The notes below the pieces were generated by a model. It searched no databases. It was not told the origin of the DNA and saw only the letters and a list, made by a program, of their open reading frames with translations. 64,000 nt of DNA from Aquirufa rosea (GTDB lineage Bacteria > Bacteroidota > Bacteroidia > Cytophagales > Spirosomataceae): positions 124,001 to 188,000 of the forward strand of contig NZ_SDHY01000003.1 of assembly GCF_004118285.1 (NCBI RefSeq). Direction: 5' to 3'. How positions within the stretch are numbered: position 1 is the stretch's first letter; each line of letters starts with the position of its first letter. Below, piece by piece: positions 17,816 to 27,790 of the stretch. A program made the translations under genes and the position numbers.

Positions 17816-17847
17816 AAAATGCCAGTTCATCTGAACTGGCATTTTTT
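17816..17847. terminator. Bidirectional terminator between infB and the Wzz-like gene
   Basis: AATGCCAGTTCA pairs with TGAACTGGCATT across a 2-nt loop (opening to a larger one in practice), followed by a T-run on the plus strand and preceded by an A-run that gives a U-run on the minus strand. It lies between the converging infB and Wzz-like genes. Confidence 0.92.
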
Positions 17848-17877
17848 ATGTCCCCCTACTAGGAAATTAGATATTTT

Positions 17878-18975
17878 CTATCCAAGCAATTGTTTCAAGT
17901 TAACACTTTTGAAAAATACGATAGCTAATGAAATGATTAATCCCAAAAACGCAAATCCAATAGTGATAAGACTTCTTTTTGGCTCGGATTTCTGTAAGGC
18001 TATTTGAGCAGGTTCTAATACCTTAAATACAGGGGTTTCTTTTTGAATCTTAACGGCTGCATCAGCCATTTGGGTACTTATACTCGAATATAGATTGAAC
18101 GCTAAATCTACTTCATATTGTAATTTTTTTTCTTGATCTTTAGCAACTTGTAGAAAGGTATTTCGATGTTGATCCCTATAGGTTGAAAGCCTATTTAATG
18201 CGTTATCATAAGCTTTTTTGGCTTCTTCTCTGCGATCCTGTAAAAACTTTAGTTCTTTTCGAGCTTTTTCTGTGCGATAATTAATTACATATTTGGTAAG
18301 ATAATTTTGGGTAAAGGAAATTAATGTTGCAGAAGCCACTGGATCTGGTAATTTCACAGTTATAGTAATTAATCCATTTTTCTTATCTATTTCAGCAGTA
18401 ATTCTTCCTTCTAAACTCTTTAAAGCAGAGAACTCTTTTTTGTTTAATTTGATTAATTCAGGAGATAAACCTTCCTTAGGCATATTAATTGGGTTTTTAT
18501 CCTCATCTGAATCTGATGATTTTGAATTGAAAATTTGAATCGGAGCTAATTCTGGTGAAACGATTAAATAATCATATACACTAAGCCATTTTTTTCTTTT
18601 TTGAACATATACATGGCTTTTCAGGGCTTCTCGTAAAAATGGAGTGCTTTTTAATACACTTGGATAGAGCTCTGGCTTTATTGCATCAAATGAGTTGGAT
18701 GATCCCAAATCTACCCCAGCTAATCCAGCTAATGATTTTAAACCTCCTAAACTTCCTCCACTTGTTTTTGAATCAATTTCTGGTAAAAGTTTAACGGTTG
18801 ATTCATACTCATTAGGTTGGGATAAGGAATATATAGCTCCAACGATGGCGAAGCTAATGGAAATAATTCCAATTAAAATAGATTGGGATTTTAATACTTT
18901 GAAGATTTCCCCCAAATTGATGGAAATCTCATCGTTTTCAGTATTGGGCAGTACCTGATTATTATCTATCGACAT
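17878..18975 (-). CDS. Wzz-family polysaccharide chain-length / co-polymerase protein
   Basis: This 365-residue inner-membrane protein probably controls export or chain length of a surface polysaccharide. It has an N-terminal cytoplasmic segment, a first membrane helix (about 32-52, ILIGIISISFAIVGAIYSL), a periplasmic region with coiled-coil helices (EKARKELKFLQDRREEAKKAYDNALNRLSTYRDQ), and a second helix near the C-terminus (SLITIGFAFLGLIISLAIVFF). Residues 71-85 are rich in Gly and Ser. No tyrosine-kinase domain is fused. It begins 5 nt after the SLBB-domain export gene, so they form one transcript. Unlike typical capsule clusters, no glycosyltransferase or flippase gene follows. Confidence 0.85.
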   Translation of the reverse strand: MSIDNNQVLPNTENDEISINLGEIFKVLKSQSILIGIISISFAIVGAIYSLSQPNEYESTVKLLPEIDSKTSGGSLGGLKSLAGLAGVDLGSSNSFDAIKPELYPSVLKSTPFLREALKSHVYVQKRKKWLSVYDYLIVSPELAPIQIFNSKSSDSDEDKNPINMPKEGLSPELIKLNKKEFSALKSLEGRITAEIDKKNGLITITVKLPDPVASATLISFTQNYLTKYVINYRTEKARKELKFLQDRREEAKKAYDNALNRLSTYRDQHRNTFLQVAKDQEKKLQYEVDLAFNLYSSISTQMADAAVKIQKETPVFKVLEPAQIALQKSEPKRSLITIGFAFLGLIISLAIVFFKSVNLKQLLG

Positions 18976-18980
18976 TACTC

Positions 18981-21548
18981 CTATTTGCTTAATTGATTGA
19001 TTAAAGTAATTAATGTAATGGAGAATGATGCTAAGCTAGAACTAAGTCCAATGATTTCTGCCGTGCTCATACCTTTTTTAGTTCCTGGCGGAATACCATT
19101 AACGACTATTTCTGAGCCAGGTAAAACGCGAGGATAATTCTTAAAGAACAGAAATTTTTTAGTTTTTGTAGAAAGCCCATTAGGACTTTTTACAAAAATT
19201 TGACTTTTAATTGAACTTGAAGTGAAGCCGCCTGCTTCCGCTATGTAATCGGTCAAAGAATAACCCTCCTTGTATGATACAGAAATAGGGTTTTGTAATG
19301 CTCCTGATAATTTAACGGTTTGCAATACCCTAGGTATGTATAATGAATCATTGGCCATTAAAATCATGTTATCCTTTGAATTAGGATTATTTTGGATTTC
19401 TTTCAAATTCACCCCAACTATGACTGATTTACGATATAATTGCGCTCCTTCTAGGTATGCCCCCTCTTTTAAGCCTCCTGACATTTCAATGATATCTGAT
19501 AGTTTTTGCTTATTATTTTTAAGGGCATATACCCCTGGATAATTCACCATACCTTCGATGGTAACGGATCTTTGTTCTTCGTAATCGGGGGATCTACGTA
19601 CAGATAATATGTCGAAAGGGGCCAAAATATACTGACTACCTTCATTGGAAACATGTAAGCTTCCGTCAATATTGAAGGTCTTTATTTCAATTTTCTCATC
19701 GGATATATTCCCTTGACCATGGGTAATAATGCGCCTTGCCAACTCCAATTTTGAATAACTTGCGCCTTCTTTTAAGCCTTTGGCCAATAGGATTAAATCT
19801 CCTACTTTCATTCCATCTTTGAATTCAAAATCGCCCTCAAGGTTGACCTCCCCATAAATACTCACAGTTCTTTTCTCTTTCAAATTTGTTACAGAGAAAA
19901 CCTTAATAATATCTTCTCTTTGCAGGGGAACATCCGGACTTTCTCCCCGAAGAATTCTACCCAAATCAATGGATATTACCTCTGGTTCAAAGTTTTCTTT
20001 TTTACGTGTAATAGTTGCTCGATTCAAAAAGGCATCCTCTCGGGCACCTTCCGCTTTTTTAATTAATTCCTTTACTGTACTTGATCCTTCTTCTAAGGCA
20101 TACATGCCAGGCCTAAAAACTGCGCCTTCAATCTCTACGCGATTTTCAAATCTTTCTATAATTGCTCCAATGGTGAATTTGTCTCCGTTTTGTGGTAAGA
20201 AAGTGGAAACTTGATCTTGAGTGACATTCAATAGTTTTAATTCCCGGGAGGTATTTCTCGTTACTGGAATGGTGTAGGTATAGGCTTTATCGGAAAATCC
20301 TCCAGCAAATCGTAGTAGGTCTTTTAATGTTTCACCTTTGGTTAATTCAAAAATCATCGGCCGCTTCACTTCACCAACTAGTTCTACTCGAGTTTCATAA
20401 TCTGCTATTCGAATAATGTCCTGATCTTGTAAATGTACATTGTCTTTTTGATCTGCTTTCAAGAGAAAATCGTATAAGTCTAGTGTACGAACTACTTTGT
20501 TTCCTCTGATTAAACGGATATTTCTATACGAACCATTAGCACTTGGACCACCAGATAAATACAAGGCATTAAAAAGTGTGGCAAGAGATGAAACGGTGTA
20601 AGTACCAGGAAACTTTACTTCACCCGTCAAGGTAACTTTAATACTTCTAACATTTCCTAAAGTAATTTGAGCCGAGGAGCCACTACCAGGCTTATTTAAG
20701 CCTTGATACAATTGTCTTAATCGACCAATAATTCTTTCTGAAGCAGCATCAATGCTTAATCCATTGACATATATGGGACTTAAGTTGAGAATCTTAATTG
20801 TACCCTCTGGACTAATTTTAACTCGGAAATTGTCCAAAACATCTCCAAAAATGTCGATGTTCAATTCATCTTCTGGTCCCAAAATATAGTTTTTAGGTGT
20901 TGCAATGCGTAAATCAGGTTCAAAATTAAGCTCTTCTAAGTCGAATAAATCAGCCCCAAAAATCGTCTTTTCCAAAGCTTTTGATTTACGCAATTGTAGG
21001 TTTTTATAAACCTTAACTAAGCTATCATTGTATACATTTAAAGGTTGAGCAAGAAACATTCTTTCCTCAACGGTGAAAATCTGCTCATCCAAAGACCTCT
21101 TAGGTTTTGGTATGAATTCTTCACCTTGATCGGTCTCAAATCTATCTTCCTCTATGGTGTCATATCTCTTTTTTATACTCAATTTCCCATTTGTTCTCCT
21201 CTTAATAGTCTCCTTCATATTCGGATTATTAAATGAGGAGGATTGTGTTCCAAAATTGCCTGAATTATTATTTGTGCCAGTGTTATTCCCAGATTGAACC
21301 TTAGTTAAACGATCTCTCATTTTAGCTATATCAGCTGCTGTGTATCCTTGCGCTATGGCTGCTTGCTCAATTTGAAGTTCAGTCATCCCACTGGCTTGAG
21401 CTCTTTGAAAGAAAATAGATATTTGTTCATCTGTTAAATCATCTATATTTCGTTTTGCTTGTTGGGTAATCTGTCCCAAAGAAAGAAAACTTACAATAGA
21501 AAAGACAATGATATATATGGAGGAATGGAATTGGGTGAACAACCTCAT
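18981..21548 (-). CDS. SLBB-domain polysaccharide export protein (Wza-like)
   Basis: This 855-residue outer-membrane-directed protein should form a channel for exopolysaccharide. It starts with a signal-like segment, then a helical DDLTDEQISIFFQRAQASGMTELQIEQAA region. A Poly_export domain follows (LGPEDELNIDIFGDVLDNFRVKISPEGTIKI, around 222-300), then several SLBB repeats (V.L.GEVK.PG.Y patterns such as LTGEVKFPGTYTV, VELVGEVKRPMIFEL, VEIEGAVFRPGMYAL, VSIYGEVNLEGDFEF, VTIEGMVNYPGVYAL and VKLSGALQNPISVSY). A closing hydrophobic segment may cross a membrane. Classic Wza has about 380 residues and two SLBB domains, so this is a larger Bacteroidota form. It is cotranscribed with the Wzz-like gene. 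A possible -7 box (TAGATTTG) lies on the minus strand at 21578-21585. Confidence 0.9.
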   Translation of the reverse strand: MRLFTQFHSSIYIIVFSIVSFLSLGQITQQAKRNIDDLTDEQISIFFQRAQASGMTELQIEQAAIAQGYTAADIAKMRDRLTKVQSGNNTGTNNNSGNFGTQSSSFNNPNMKETIKRRTNGKLSIKKRYDTIEEDRFETDQGEEFIPKPKRSLDEQIFTVEERMFLAQPLNVYNDSLVKVYKNLQLRKSKALEKTIFGADLFDLEELNFEPDLRIATPKNYILGPEDELNIDIFGDVLDNFRVKISPEGTIKILNLSPIYVNGLSIDAASERIIGRLRQLYQGLNKPGSGSSAQITLGNVRSIKVTLTGEVKFPGTYTVSSLATLFNALYLSGGPSANGSYRNIRLIRGNKVVRTLDLYDFLLKADQKDNVHLQDQDIIRIADYETRVELVGEVKRPMIFELTKGETLKDLLRFAGGFSDKAYTYTIPVTRNTSRELKLLNVTQDQVSTFLPQNGDKFTIGAIIERFENRVEIEGAVFRPGMYALEEGSSTVKELIKKAEGAREDAFLNRATITRKKENFEPEVISIDLGRILRGESPDVPLQREDIIKVFSVTNLKEKRTVSIYGEVNLEGDFEFKDGMKVGDLILLAKGLKEGASYSKLELARRIITHGQGNISDEKIEIKTFNIDGSLHVSNEGSQYILAPFDILSVRRSPDYEEQRSVTIEGMVNYPGVYALKNNKQKLSDIIEMSGGLKEGAYLEGAQLYRKSVIVGVNLKEIQNNPNSKDNMILMANDSLYIPRVLQTVKLSGALQNPISVSYKEGYSLTDYIAEAGGFTSSSIKSQIFVKSPNGLSTKTKKFLFFKNYPRVLPGSEIVVNGIPPGTKKGMSTAEIIGLSSSLASFSITLITLINQLSK

Positions 21549-21650
21549 GTTAAATAATGTAGATGATTAATATTTTACAAATCTACGTTTTTTTTCGTAG
21601 ACGACCTTACGCTTTCCTTGGGTATTGAGGATTCGGTAAAGTGTTATAAT

Positions 21651-22742
21651 TTAAAACTTAGGACAGGCCAATGTTCTCTTAATCTTTAGGTAAGGCTTTT
21701 TTAAAGATATATCCCAGTCGAATAAATAAGCTATGGAAATTTCATGCGCACCTCCTGATGGCAAACCTAATTTTGAGATGGTCAAATCATAAGAATAGCC
21801 CACCGAAAAATTGTCTTGTCGGTAACCCACTAAGGCCACAATCGACTCTCGACTATTCATAATCCCATCATTGTCTTTTTTGATGGGTACACCGCGGTAC
21901 CATGCTCCGATCACCAAGGGGGAAATCGTTAAGTAGGCGCCCAGATCTAATTGATCAAAGGTCCCCTGGTGTTTATAATTCAATACTGGACTTAAACTCT
22001 TTTCGGAATTTCTGGCACGGTAAGAGTTTTGCTCAAAGTAACTATCCTCCAGTAAGATTTTGGTTCCAATTTGAATGCCAAATTTCATCGCTACTGGAGC
22101 TAATATGTTTGAATTTTTGGCAGATAAGGATTGATTGGGAGAATTTAAATGATGTACTGATATGCCAATCCATGAATTTCTTAGGTTGAGCAATGCCCCA
22201 GTAGAAAAATCCATATATCGGCTTAATGCCCCATTTTTTTCCCAATTTTTCAGAATGGGATCATCGCTATTTTGATTAATACTTCCTGTGCTTGGATTAA
22301 ATTGATCACCGAAAATTAAATTGGAATAGTCTAAGCCTCTGTTGACATACGAACTTTGTAGCCCAACCGAAATGGAGCTTTCCTCAGCCAAATTTATGTG
22401 GTAAGCATACTGTAAACCAATGGATGTCGTTTGTAAATTGGCAAATTGCTTGTCTGTGGTCATGACTAGGCCAATCCCACTATTGATGCTAGAAATATTA
22501 ATATCAGCTGTTAAGGATGAAAATTGATAACTCGAACTCAAATTTGGCCATTGATTTCGGTGGTTGAAATTGACCTTGGAGGTATTATTGATTCCAGCAA
22601 ATGCAGGAGAAATTAAAAGCGGCGCGGAATAAAACTGCGAAAGCTGGGGGTCTTGAGCAAATATCTTACTAGGTAAGCAGACAAATGCGCTCAATATTAA
22701 AATGAAAAATTGGTATGTGCCCAGTTTTCGTAACATAGCCAA
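21651..22742 (-). CDS. PorP/SprF family type IX secretion system membrane protein
   Basis: The 363-residue protein has a signal peptide and the PorP/SprF opening AQDPQLSQFYSAPLLISPAFAGINN, followed by beta-rich sequence with RNQWPNLSSSYQFSSLTADINI and the barrel-like closing LGLPSGGAHEISIAYLFDWD. These outer-membrane proteins are linked to type IX secretion and gliding, and are often encoded beside a large secreted protein that they help anchor. Here the divergent neighbour, starting 58 nt away, carries a type IX type B C-terminal domain, which supports a matched pair. The core T9SS genes are not in the window. Confidence 0.92.
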   Translation of the reverse strand: MAMLRKLGTYQFFILILSAFVCLPSKIFAQDPQLSQFYSAPLLISPAFAGINNTSKVNFNHRNQWPNLSSSYQFSSLTADINISSINSGIGLVMTTDKQFANLQTTSIGLQYAYHINLAEESSISVGLQSSYVNRGLDYSNLIFGDQFNPSTGSINQNSDDPILKNWEKNGALSRYMDFSTGALLNLRNSWIGISVHHLNSPNQSLSAKNSNILAPVAMKFGIQIGTKILLEDSYFEQNSYRARNSEKSLSPVLNYKHQGTFDQLDLGAYLTISPLVIGAWYRGVPIKKDNDGIMNSRESIVALVGYRQDNFSVGYSYDLTISKLGLPSGGAHEISIAYLFDWDISLKKPYLKIKRTLACPKF

Positions 22743-22800
22743 GCAATTTAGTATTTAGCTTTTCAAAAACCAATATTTTAACTTATTTTGTGTTAAACTC

Positions 22801-25650
22801 ATGTACTTGCCTACCTCTTTAATGACTAAAAAGTGCTTGTTTCTCTTATTGGTTTGGCTTGTTTCTTTCCGTGCTTACTCGGTTCCTAAAATTGTTTTTC
22901 GTAATAATTGTATTACCCAATGTGCTAGTTGTGATAAGGGGGTGAACCCTGACATGGCAACCGTGTTTGAGTTGACTGAACATTTCCCAACAGGTACTAC
23001 CTTTTTATGGGACTTTGGTGAGCCAGCTGCTCCTGGTGATAGGAAAAATACGGCGACAGGGGTGCATCAATATTGTAGTCCCGGAACTTATACTGTTAAA
23101 GTAACTATTCAAAGTCCCGTGGCGGGTACACCTCCACTCATACTTACGGAGAAGGTTATCATCGGTCAACTGCCGAGTATTTATTTGGGAAAGGATACTT
23201 CTGAAGTCAAGAAGACCATATGCTTAGGACAGGAATTGGTATTGAACGCTTTCCAAAAGGTCGGCAGACCTTCCTATCCCATTGAGGTGTTGTGGTATCC
23301 CAAAGGTCAAACCACGGACACCATTAAAGTCCGTGAATCAGGGTGTTATTCCGTAAAAATCACAGAGCCACAATCAGGTTGCTCGGCAGAAGCCAAGATG
23401 CAGATTGAAATTTGTGGGGAAACGGATCCCAATCAAGTATTATTAAAAGCTCCTCCAGCCTGGTATTTTGGTAGTAGCGCCGGGGTAAAATTTGATAATC
23501 CAGATAATCCTACGCCTACCACTGGTAGAATTAACGTACCTAATGGGGTTGCCGTTATGGCAGACGTGACTAATAGTATCATATATTACACCGATGGACA
23601 AAAGGTTTTTGACCGAGATAATAATCCAATTACCTACCCCAAGGACCCCACTGCTTTGATTAATGGGGACATTAGTAATTCCCAAGGTGTAACCACCATT
23701 CCTAAGACATCTTGTAAAGGATGCCAATCGGAATATTATATTTTCACTTTGAAGAAAAATACTGCTGGTGAGAATCAGATTTATTACAGCATTGTGGACA
23801 TGAAGTTGAATAAAGGGAAGGGTGGACTTTCGGTCATCAATCAATTATTGAGTCCCGTACCCAGTTCAGAGCGTTTATTGGCCTCTCAAGGCGGTTCAGG
23901 TTTTTATTGGTTGATTACACAGGATGCCAATAGCAATACCATTCGGACCTTTAAAGTTTCTGATGCAGGAATTTCCGCCCCCACCACCACGAGCCCATCT
24001 GGATCCACTAGCCTGACTAGTTCAGCAGGTTATACCAAAATTTCCACGGATTGGAGTAAAATGGCAGTGGTCATTCCTGGACCACCAACAAATAAATTGG
24101 ACTTGTTCGATTATGATGCCTCTGGGGAGGGAAAACCTACCTATTTGACCACCTTGAATTTAGGCGCTTCGCCACCCACCATTTATGGTGTCGAGTATTC
24201 CCAAGATAAAAAAGTATTGTATGTGTCCATGCAAGGTGATGGCAAGTCAATTCACTCACAAATACTGCAGTTTGACATATCCAAAAACAATGCTGATAGC
24301 ATTTTGGCATCAAAGCGGGTTCTTTTGGATACTACTGCTAAGATAGGTGCCCTGCAAATAGATCCAGTATACAATACCATTATCTTTGTTGCCATTGAGG
24401 GTAGCTCCACGTTGGGTAAAATAACCCAGACGAATGGTTTGTTGTCCAGCACGGATAACCTTAAACGTGCCAAATTTGAAGCCAATGCAGTCACCTTTCC
24501 TACCAATGTGACTAGTCAATTGGGATTACCTCCCTCCATTCCATCTCCTCCTACTCCAAGTAGTCCACCAAGTATTACACAATCCTGTGAGGGGACGACC
24601 TTCAGTTATAAAGTAGATAAGAAGCTTTGTGATCCCTTGAACAACGATAAAATTGTCTGGAAAATCTATAAGACTATTTTGGATCCATTTCCTACGAATA
24701 CCGGCTTAACGGTTCCGATAAACCCCGCAGGTACAATACAATATACCTACGAAGGGGATGTGCTAAAATATAAATTCAAGGAAGCTGGTAAATATGTTAT
24801 CACAGCAGCTATATCCAATGTTTGCGTGAAGGACTACCTATTGGATGCCCAAGAGTTTAATATTCAAATCATGGAACCATTGAGCTTAAAGGACGAATTC
24901 AACAGTATTTGTAAAGATAAGGCCACCGTTAAATTAGATAAACTCCCTCCTCAAAAGTCGCTTCTATTTGAATGGAATACCAAAGACAAGACTCCAGATA
25001 TCACTGTTCCAAATCCAGGTGGAGCATACAGTGTGGTGGTTACTGACACCTTGACAGGCTGTTCGGTTACGAAGAAAACACAGGTGAACTTCCTGACGAA
25101 TGAGTATTTGTTTCCAAAGAAGGATTATTTTATTTGTATGGATGATCAAAACCCTCAGGCCCTTTTACAGATTGCAGGAAATATCCGCGATTTCACATTT
25201 ACCTGGGCCCCAAGTGCATCCATTACAAGTCCATTGAATGTTAATTATGCTAAAATTAATCGGAATGGGTCTTATCAGGTCGAATTAAAAGATGCCGATG
25301 GTTGTTTGACCACTAATTCCTACACCGTACCTGATAAATGTGAGCCTTTGATTTTTGCACCGTCTATATTTACGCCCAATGGAGATGGGAAAAATGATAC
25401 TTTTATTCCGGTACCCAAAAATCCTTCTAGAACACAGATTGTTAATGTTCAAATTTTTAATCGTTGGGGAGAAATGCTGTTTTCCAAACAGGGGTCTAAT
25501 TCAGCTGAATTAGCTTGGGATGGTAAATTTAATGGCAGATTAGTTCCTCCTGATACCTATGCTTGGATTATTCAATACCAATCAACCCCAGAAAACTTTC
25601 CAGAAAAAGGAGTTTTGACCCAGCGAGGAGCGGTAGTAGTGGCTTATTAA
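22801..25650 (+). CDS. Large surface protein with PKD domain and type IX secretion type B C-terminal domain
   Basis: This 949-residue protein is likely secreted by the type IX system and attached to the cell surface. It has an N-terminal signal (KKCLFLLLVWLVSFRAYS), a Cys-rich patch (CITQCASCDKG), and a PKD-like domain with TTFLWDFGEPAAPG and GTYTVKVTIQSP (about 55-110). Beta-propeller-like repeats run from about 215 to 560, followed by further Ig/PKD-like modules. The C-terminal 'gliding motility-associated' domain (about 858-949) has FTPNGDGKNDTFIPV, VQIFNRWGEMLF and PPDTYAWIIQYQ. This sorting domain identifies T9SS type B cargo. It is the divergent partner of the PorP/SprF gene. The Met at residue 8 is an alternative start. 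The role, adhesin or gliding-related, is not shown by the sequence. Confidence 0.92.
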   Translation: MYLPTSLMTKKCLFLLLVWLVSFRAYSVPKIVFRNNCITQCASCDKGVNPDMATVFELTEHFPTGTTFLWDFGEPAAPGDRKNTATGVHQYCSPGTYTVKVTIQSPVAGTPPLILTEKVIIGQLPSIYLGKDTSEVKKTICLGQELVLNAFQKVGRPSYPIEVLWYPKGQTTDTIKVRESGCYSVKITEPQSGCSAEAKMQIEICGETDPNQVLLKAPPAWYFGSSAGVKFDNPDNPTPTTGRINVPNGVAVMADVTNSIIYYTDGQKVFDRDNNPITYPKDPTALINGDISNSQGVTTIPKTSCKGCQSEYYIFTLKKNTAGENQIYYSIVDMKLNKGKGGLSVINQLLSPVPSSERLLASQGGSGFYWLITQDANSNTIRTFKVSDAGISAPTTTSPSGSTSLTSSAGYTKISTDWSKMAVVIPGPPTNKLDLFDYDASGEGKPTYLTTLNLGASPPTIYGVEYSQDKKVLYVSMQGDGKSIHSQILQFDISKNNADSILASKRVLLDTTAKIGALQIDPVYNTIIFVAIEGSSTLGKITQTNGLLSSTDNLKRAKFEANAVTFPTNVTSQLGLPPSIPSPPTPSSPPSITQSCEGTTFSYKVDKKLCDPLNNDKIVWKIYKTILDPFPTNTGLTVPINPAGTIQYTYEGDVLKYKFKEAGKYVITAAISNVCVKDYLLDAQEFNIQIMEPLSLKDEFNSICKDKATVKLDKLPPQKSLLFEWNTKDKTPDITVPNPGGAYSVVVTDTLTGCSVTKKTQVNFLTNEYLFPKKDYFICMDDQNPQALLQIAGNIRDFTFTWAPSASITSPLNVNYAKINRNGSYQVELKDADGCLTTNSYTVPDKCEPLIFAPSIFTPNGDGKNDTFIPVPKNPSRTQIVNVQIFNRWGEMLFSKQGSNSAELAWDGKFNGRLVPPDTYAWIIQYQSTPENFPEKGVLTQRGAVVVAY

Positions 25651-25730
25651 ATCAACCAATTGATATTGTTTTTGGCCAAGCAATATGAATTAAATCTTAT
25701 TCGTTGCTTTTGGAAAAGGGTGAAAAAAAC

Positions 25731-25763
25731 AACGCTGTCAAGGTTTGAAACCTTGACAGCGTT
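25731..25763. repeat. 33-nt palindromic repeat, copy 3
   Basis: This is a perfect copy, AACGCTGTCAAGGTT, spacer TGA and AACCTTGACAGCGTT. It lies between the ends of two converging genes, 80 nt after the T9SS cargo gene and 19 nt before the purF-like 3' end. On the minus strand a T-rich tract (TTTTTTT after GTTG) follows the hairpin, so it may terminate the purF-like gene. Confidence 0.93.
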
Positions 25764-25782
25764 ACAAATAAACTCCCAAAAA

Positions 25783-27699
25783 TTAATAAGCTCTTACCTC
25801 AATACCTTTCATAAAATTGACAAAAGCTTTATTAACTACTTGATTTCCTCCTGGGGTAGGGAAATTACCAGTGAAATACCAGTCGCCCAAATGATTTGGG
25901 CAAGCTAAGTTTAAGTTTTCTACGGTTTGGTAAACTACAGCTACCTCTGCTTTTATATGCTTAGGACGAACAATCTCAGCAATTTTGTTGGAGATTTCTT
26001 GGTCAGTAAATGGAGCATAAATGGCCTTTACGAAATTCTCAGTATGGGCTGTGCCATTTTCTAGGGCAAGCAGGCACTTTAGGTTTACTTCATCTAAAAT
26101 ATTTTCTAAGCCCCTTTCCTTCAATAGCTCCAAAGCAGCTCTAAAGGCTACAAACTCCTTCATTTTTGACATATCAATGCCGTAACAATCTGGATATCTG
26201 ATTTGTGGAGCAGAAGAAACAATGACAATTTTCTTTGGGGATAATTTATCCAATAAACTCAGGATACTCTTTTCTAAGGTTGTTCCCCGAACAATCGAAT
26301 CATCAATCAATACTACGGAGTCAACTCCCTTATTAATTACTTCATAAGTGGTATCATACACATGCGAAACCATGTCGTCTCGCTGGTCATCACTAGTGAT
26401 GAAAGTACGCACCTTCACATCTTTGGAAATTAGTTTTTCTACCCTTGGACGGAAGGTAAGCATTTCTTCTAGTTCCTTCTCAAATAGAATCCCTCCCATG
26501 ATGGCTTGCTTTCTTTCTTTGGCCAAGTGGTCTTCCAACCCATCAATCATGCCTAAAAAGGCTGTTTCTGCTGTGTTGGGGATATAAGAGAATACAGTAT
26601 TTTTCAAGTCATTGTTTACTTCCTCCAAAATTTGAGGAATTAGTAAACGACCTAGTTTTTTTCTTTCAGAGTAAATATCTGGGTCAGAACCTCTAGAGAA
26701 ATATATTCGCTCAAATGAACAGGATTTTTGTTCCAATCTCTCAATGAACGGAGATTCCTTCACGGAACCATCCATATGAATGACCAAGGCAGATCCTGGA
26801 GTAATTTCTTGAATTTGGTCATAGGCGCAATTGAAACTGGTTTTAATGGCCTGCTTTTCGGAAGCCACTACTACCACTTCCTCATCCATGTAATAATAAG
26901 CAGGACGAATACCTGCCGGGTCACGGGCTACAAAAGAAGCCCCATATCCCGTTAAACCAACCATGGCATAACCTCCATCAAAATCCTTACAAGAACGTTC
27001 TAATACCCGAACCAGGTCGATTTGTTCCGCAAGGACATCAGAAAGCTCAGGGTTTTCATATTGATCACGGAACTTCAAAAATTGTCTTTGGTTTTCCTCG
27101 TCCAAAAAGTGGCCAATTTTCTCCATTACCGTCACGGTATCCACCTTTTCTTTGGGGTGCTGTCCTAGAGAAACTAACTTATCAAATAAATCATCCACAT
27201 TGGTCATATTGAAGTTTCCTGCCATTACCAAATTGCGGCTTCTCCAGTTACTTTGTCGTAACATAGGATGACAATTTTCAATTTCATTTTGACCATGTGT
27301 GCCATAGCGTAAGTGTCCTAATAAAACTTCTCCAGTAAAGGCTACATTATCTTGCCACCAAGCCGCATCATGGCTAGGGTCTATGCCCGTTTCTCTTTTA
27401 ACGTCTTTGGCTAATTTTTGAGCTTTTCTGAATTTCTTATTGATTTTTCCGAAGATATCGGCGACTGCTTGTGGCTCTACTGAGCGGTACCGACTGATAT
27501 ATCGGCTTCCAGGATTAACATTGATTTTGATATTGGCGACTCCAGCTCCATCTTGACCCCTATTGACTTGTTTTTCCATCATCAAGTACAACTTGCTCAG
27601 GCCATAAGTCGGCGTTTTATACTTATCCAGATAATACTGAAATGGTTTGCGCAGACGAATTAGGGCAATCCCACATTCGTGCTTTATTGAATCAGACAT
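25783..27699 (-). CDS. PurF-like glutamine amidotransferase / phosphoribosyltransferase (long Bacteroidota form)
   Basis: This 638-residue protein combines a class II glutamine amidotransferase domain with a C-terminal PRTase domain, as in PurF, which makes phosphoribosylamine in purine synthesis. The nucleophile would be Cys9 after an 8-residue leader (HECGIALIRL). GHLRYGTHGQNEIENCHP is the amidotransferase arginine motif and VVLIDDSIVRGTT is the PRPP-binding motif. Oddly, the oxyanion-hole motif, usually HNGN.TN, reads MAGNFNMTN, with Ala in place of Asn. It is longer than canonical PurF (about 500 aa), and CPNHLGDWYFTGNFPTPGG recalls the Fe-S/FTG end of Bacillus PurF. Database entries call it amidophosphoribosyltransferase; I regard the reaction as probable, not certain. 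Confidence 0.8.
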   Translation of the reverse strand: MSDSIKHECGIALIRLRKPFQYYLDKYKTPTYGLSKLYLMMEKQVNRGQDGAGVANIKINVNPGSRYISRYRSVEPQAVADIFGKINKKFRKAQKLAKDVKRETGIDPSHDAAWWQDNVAFTGEVLLGHLRYGTHGQNEIENCHPMLRQSNWRSRNLVMAGNFNMTNVDDLFDKLVSLGQHPKEKVDTVTVMEKIGHFLDEENQRQFLKFRDQYENPELSDVLAEQIDLVRVLERSCKDFDGGYAMVGLTGYGASFVARDPAGIRPAYYYMDEEVVVVASEKQAIKTSFNCAYDQIQEITPGSALVIHMDGSVKESPFIERLEQKSCSFERIYFSRGSDPDIYSERKKLGRLLIPQILEEVNNDLKNTVFSYIPNTAETAFLGMIDGLEDHLAKERKQAIMGGILFEKELEEMLTFRPRVEKLISKDVKVRTFITSDDQRDDMVSHVYDTTYEVINKGVDSVVLIDDSIVRGTTLEKSILSLLDKLSPKKIVIVSSAPQIRYPDCYGIDMSKMKEFVAFRAALELLKERGLENILDEVNLKCLLALENGTAHTENFVKAIYAPFTDQEISNKIAEIVRPKHIKAEVAVVYQTVENLNLACPNHLGDWYFTGNFPTPGGNQVVNKAFVNFMKGIEVRAY

Positions 27700-27790
27700 T
27701 GGGTGTTTCAGAAGAGGTTTTATCTCAAAATCGAGTACAAAATTAAATAATAAATTAATGGCTCAGATGAATTTGCCTTTATTTATTTCC

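Noticed and set aside
25660-25908. 82-residue open frame across the 33-nt palindrome
   Set aside because: It runs through a palindrome and the 3' end of the purF-like gene in antisense, has no signal or family similarity, and is a shadow.
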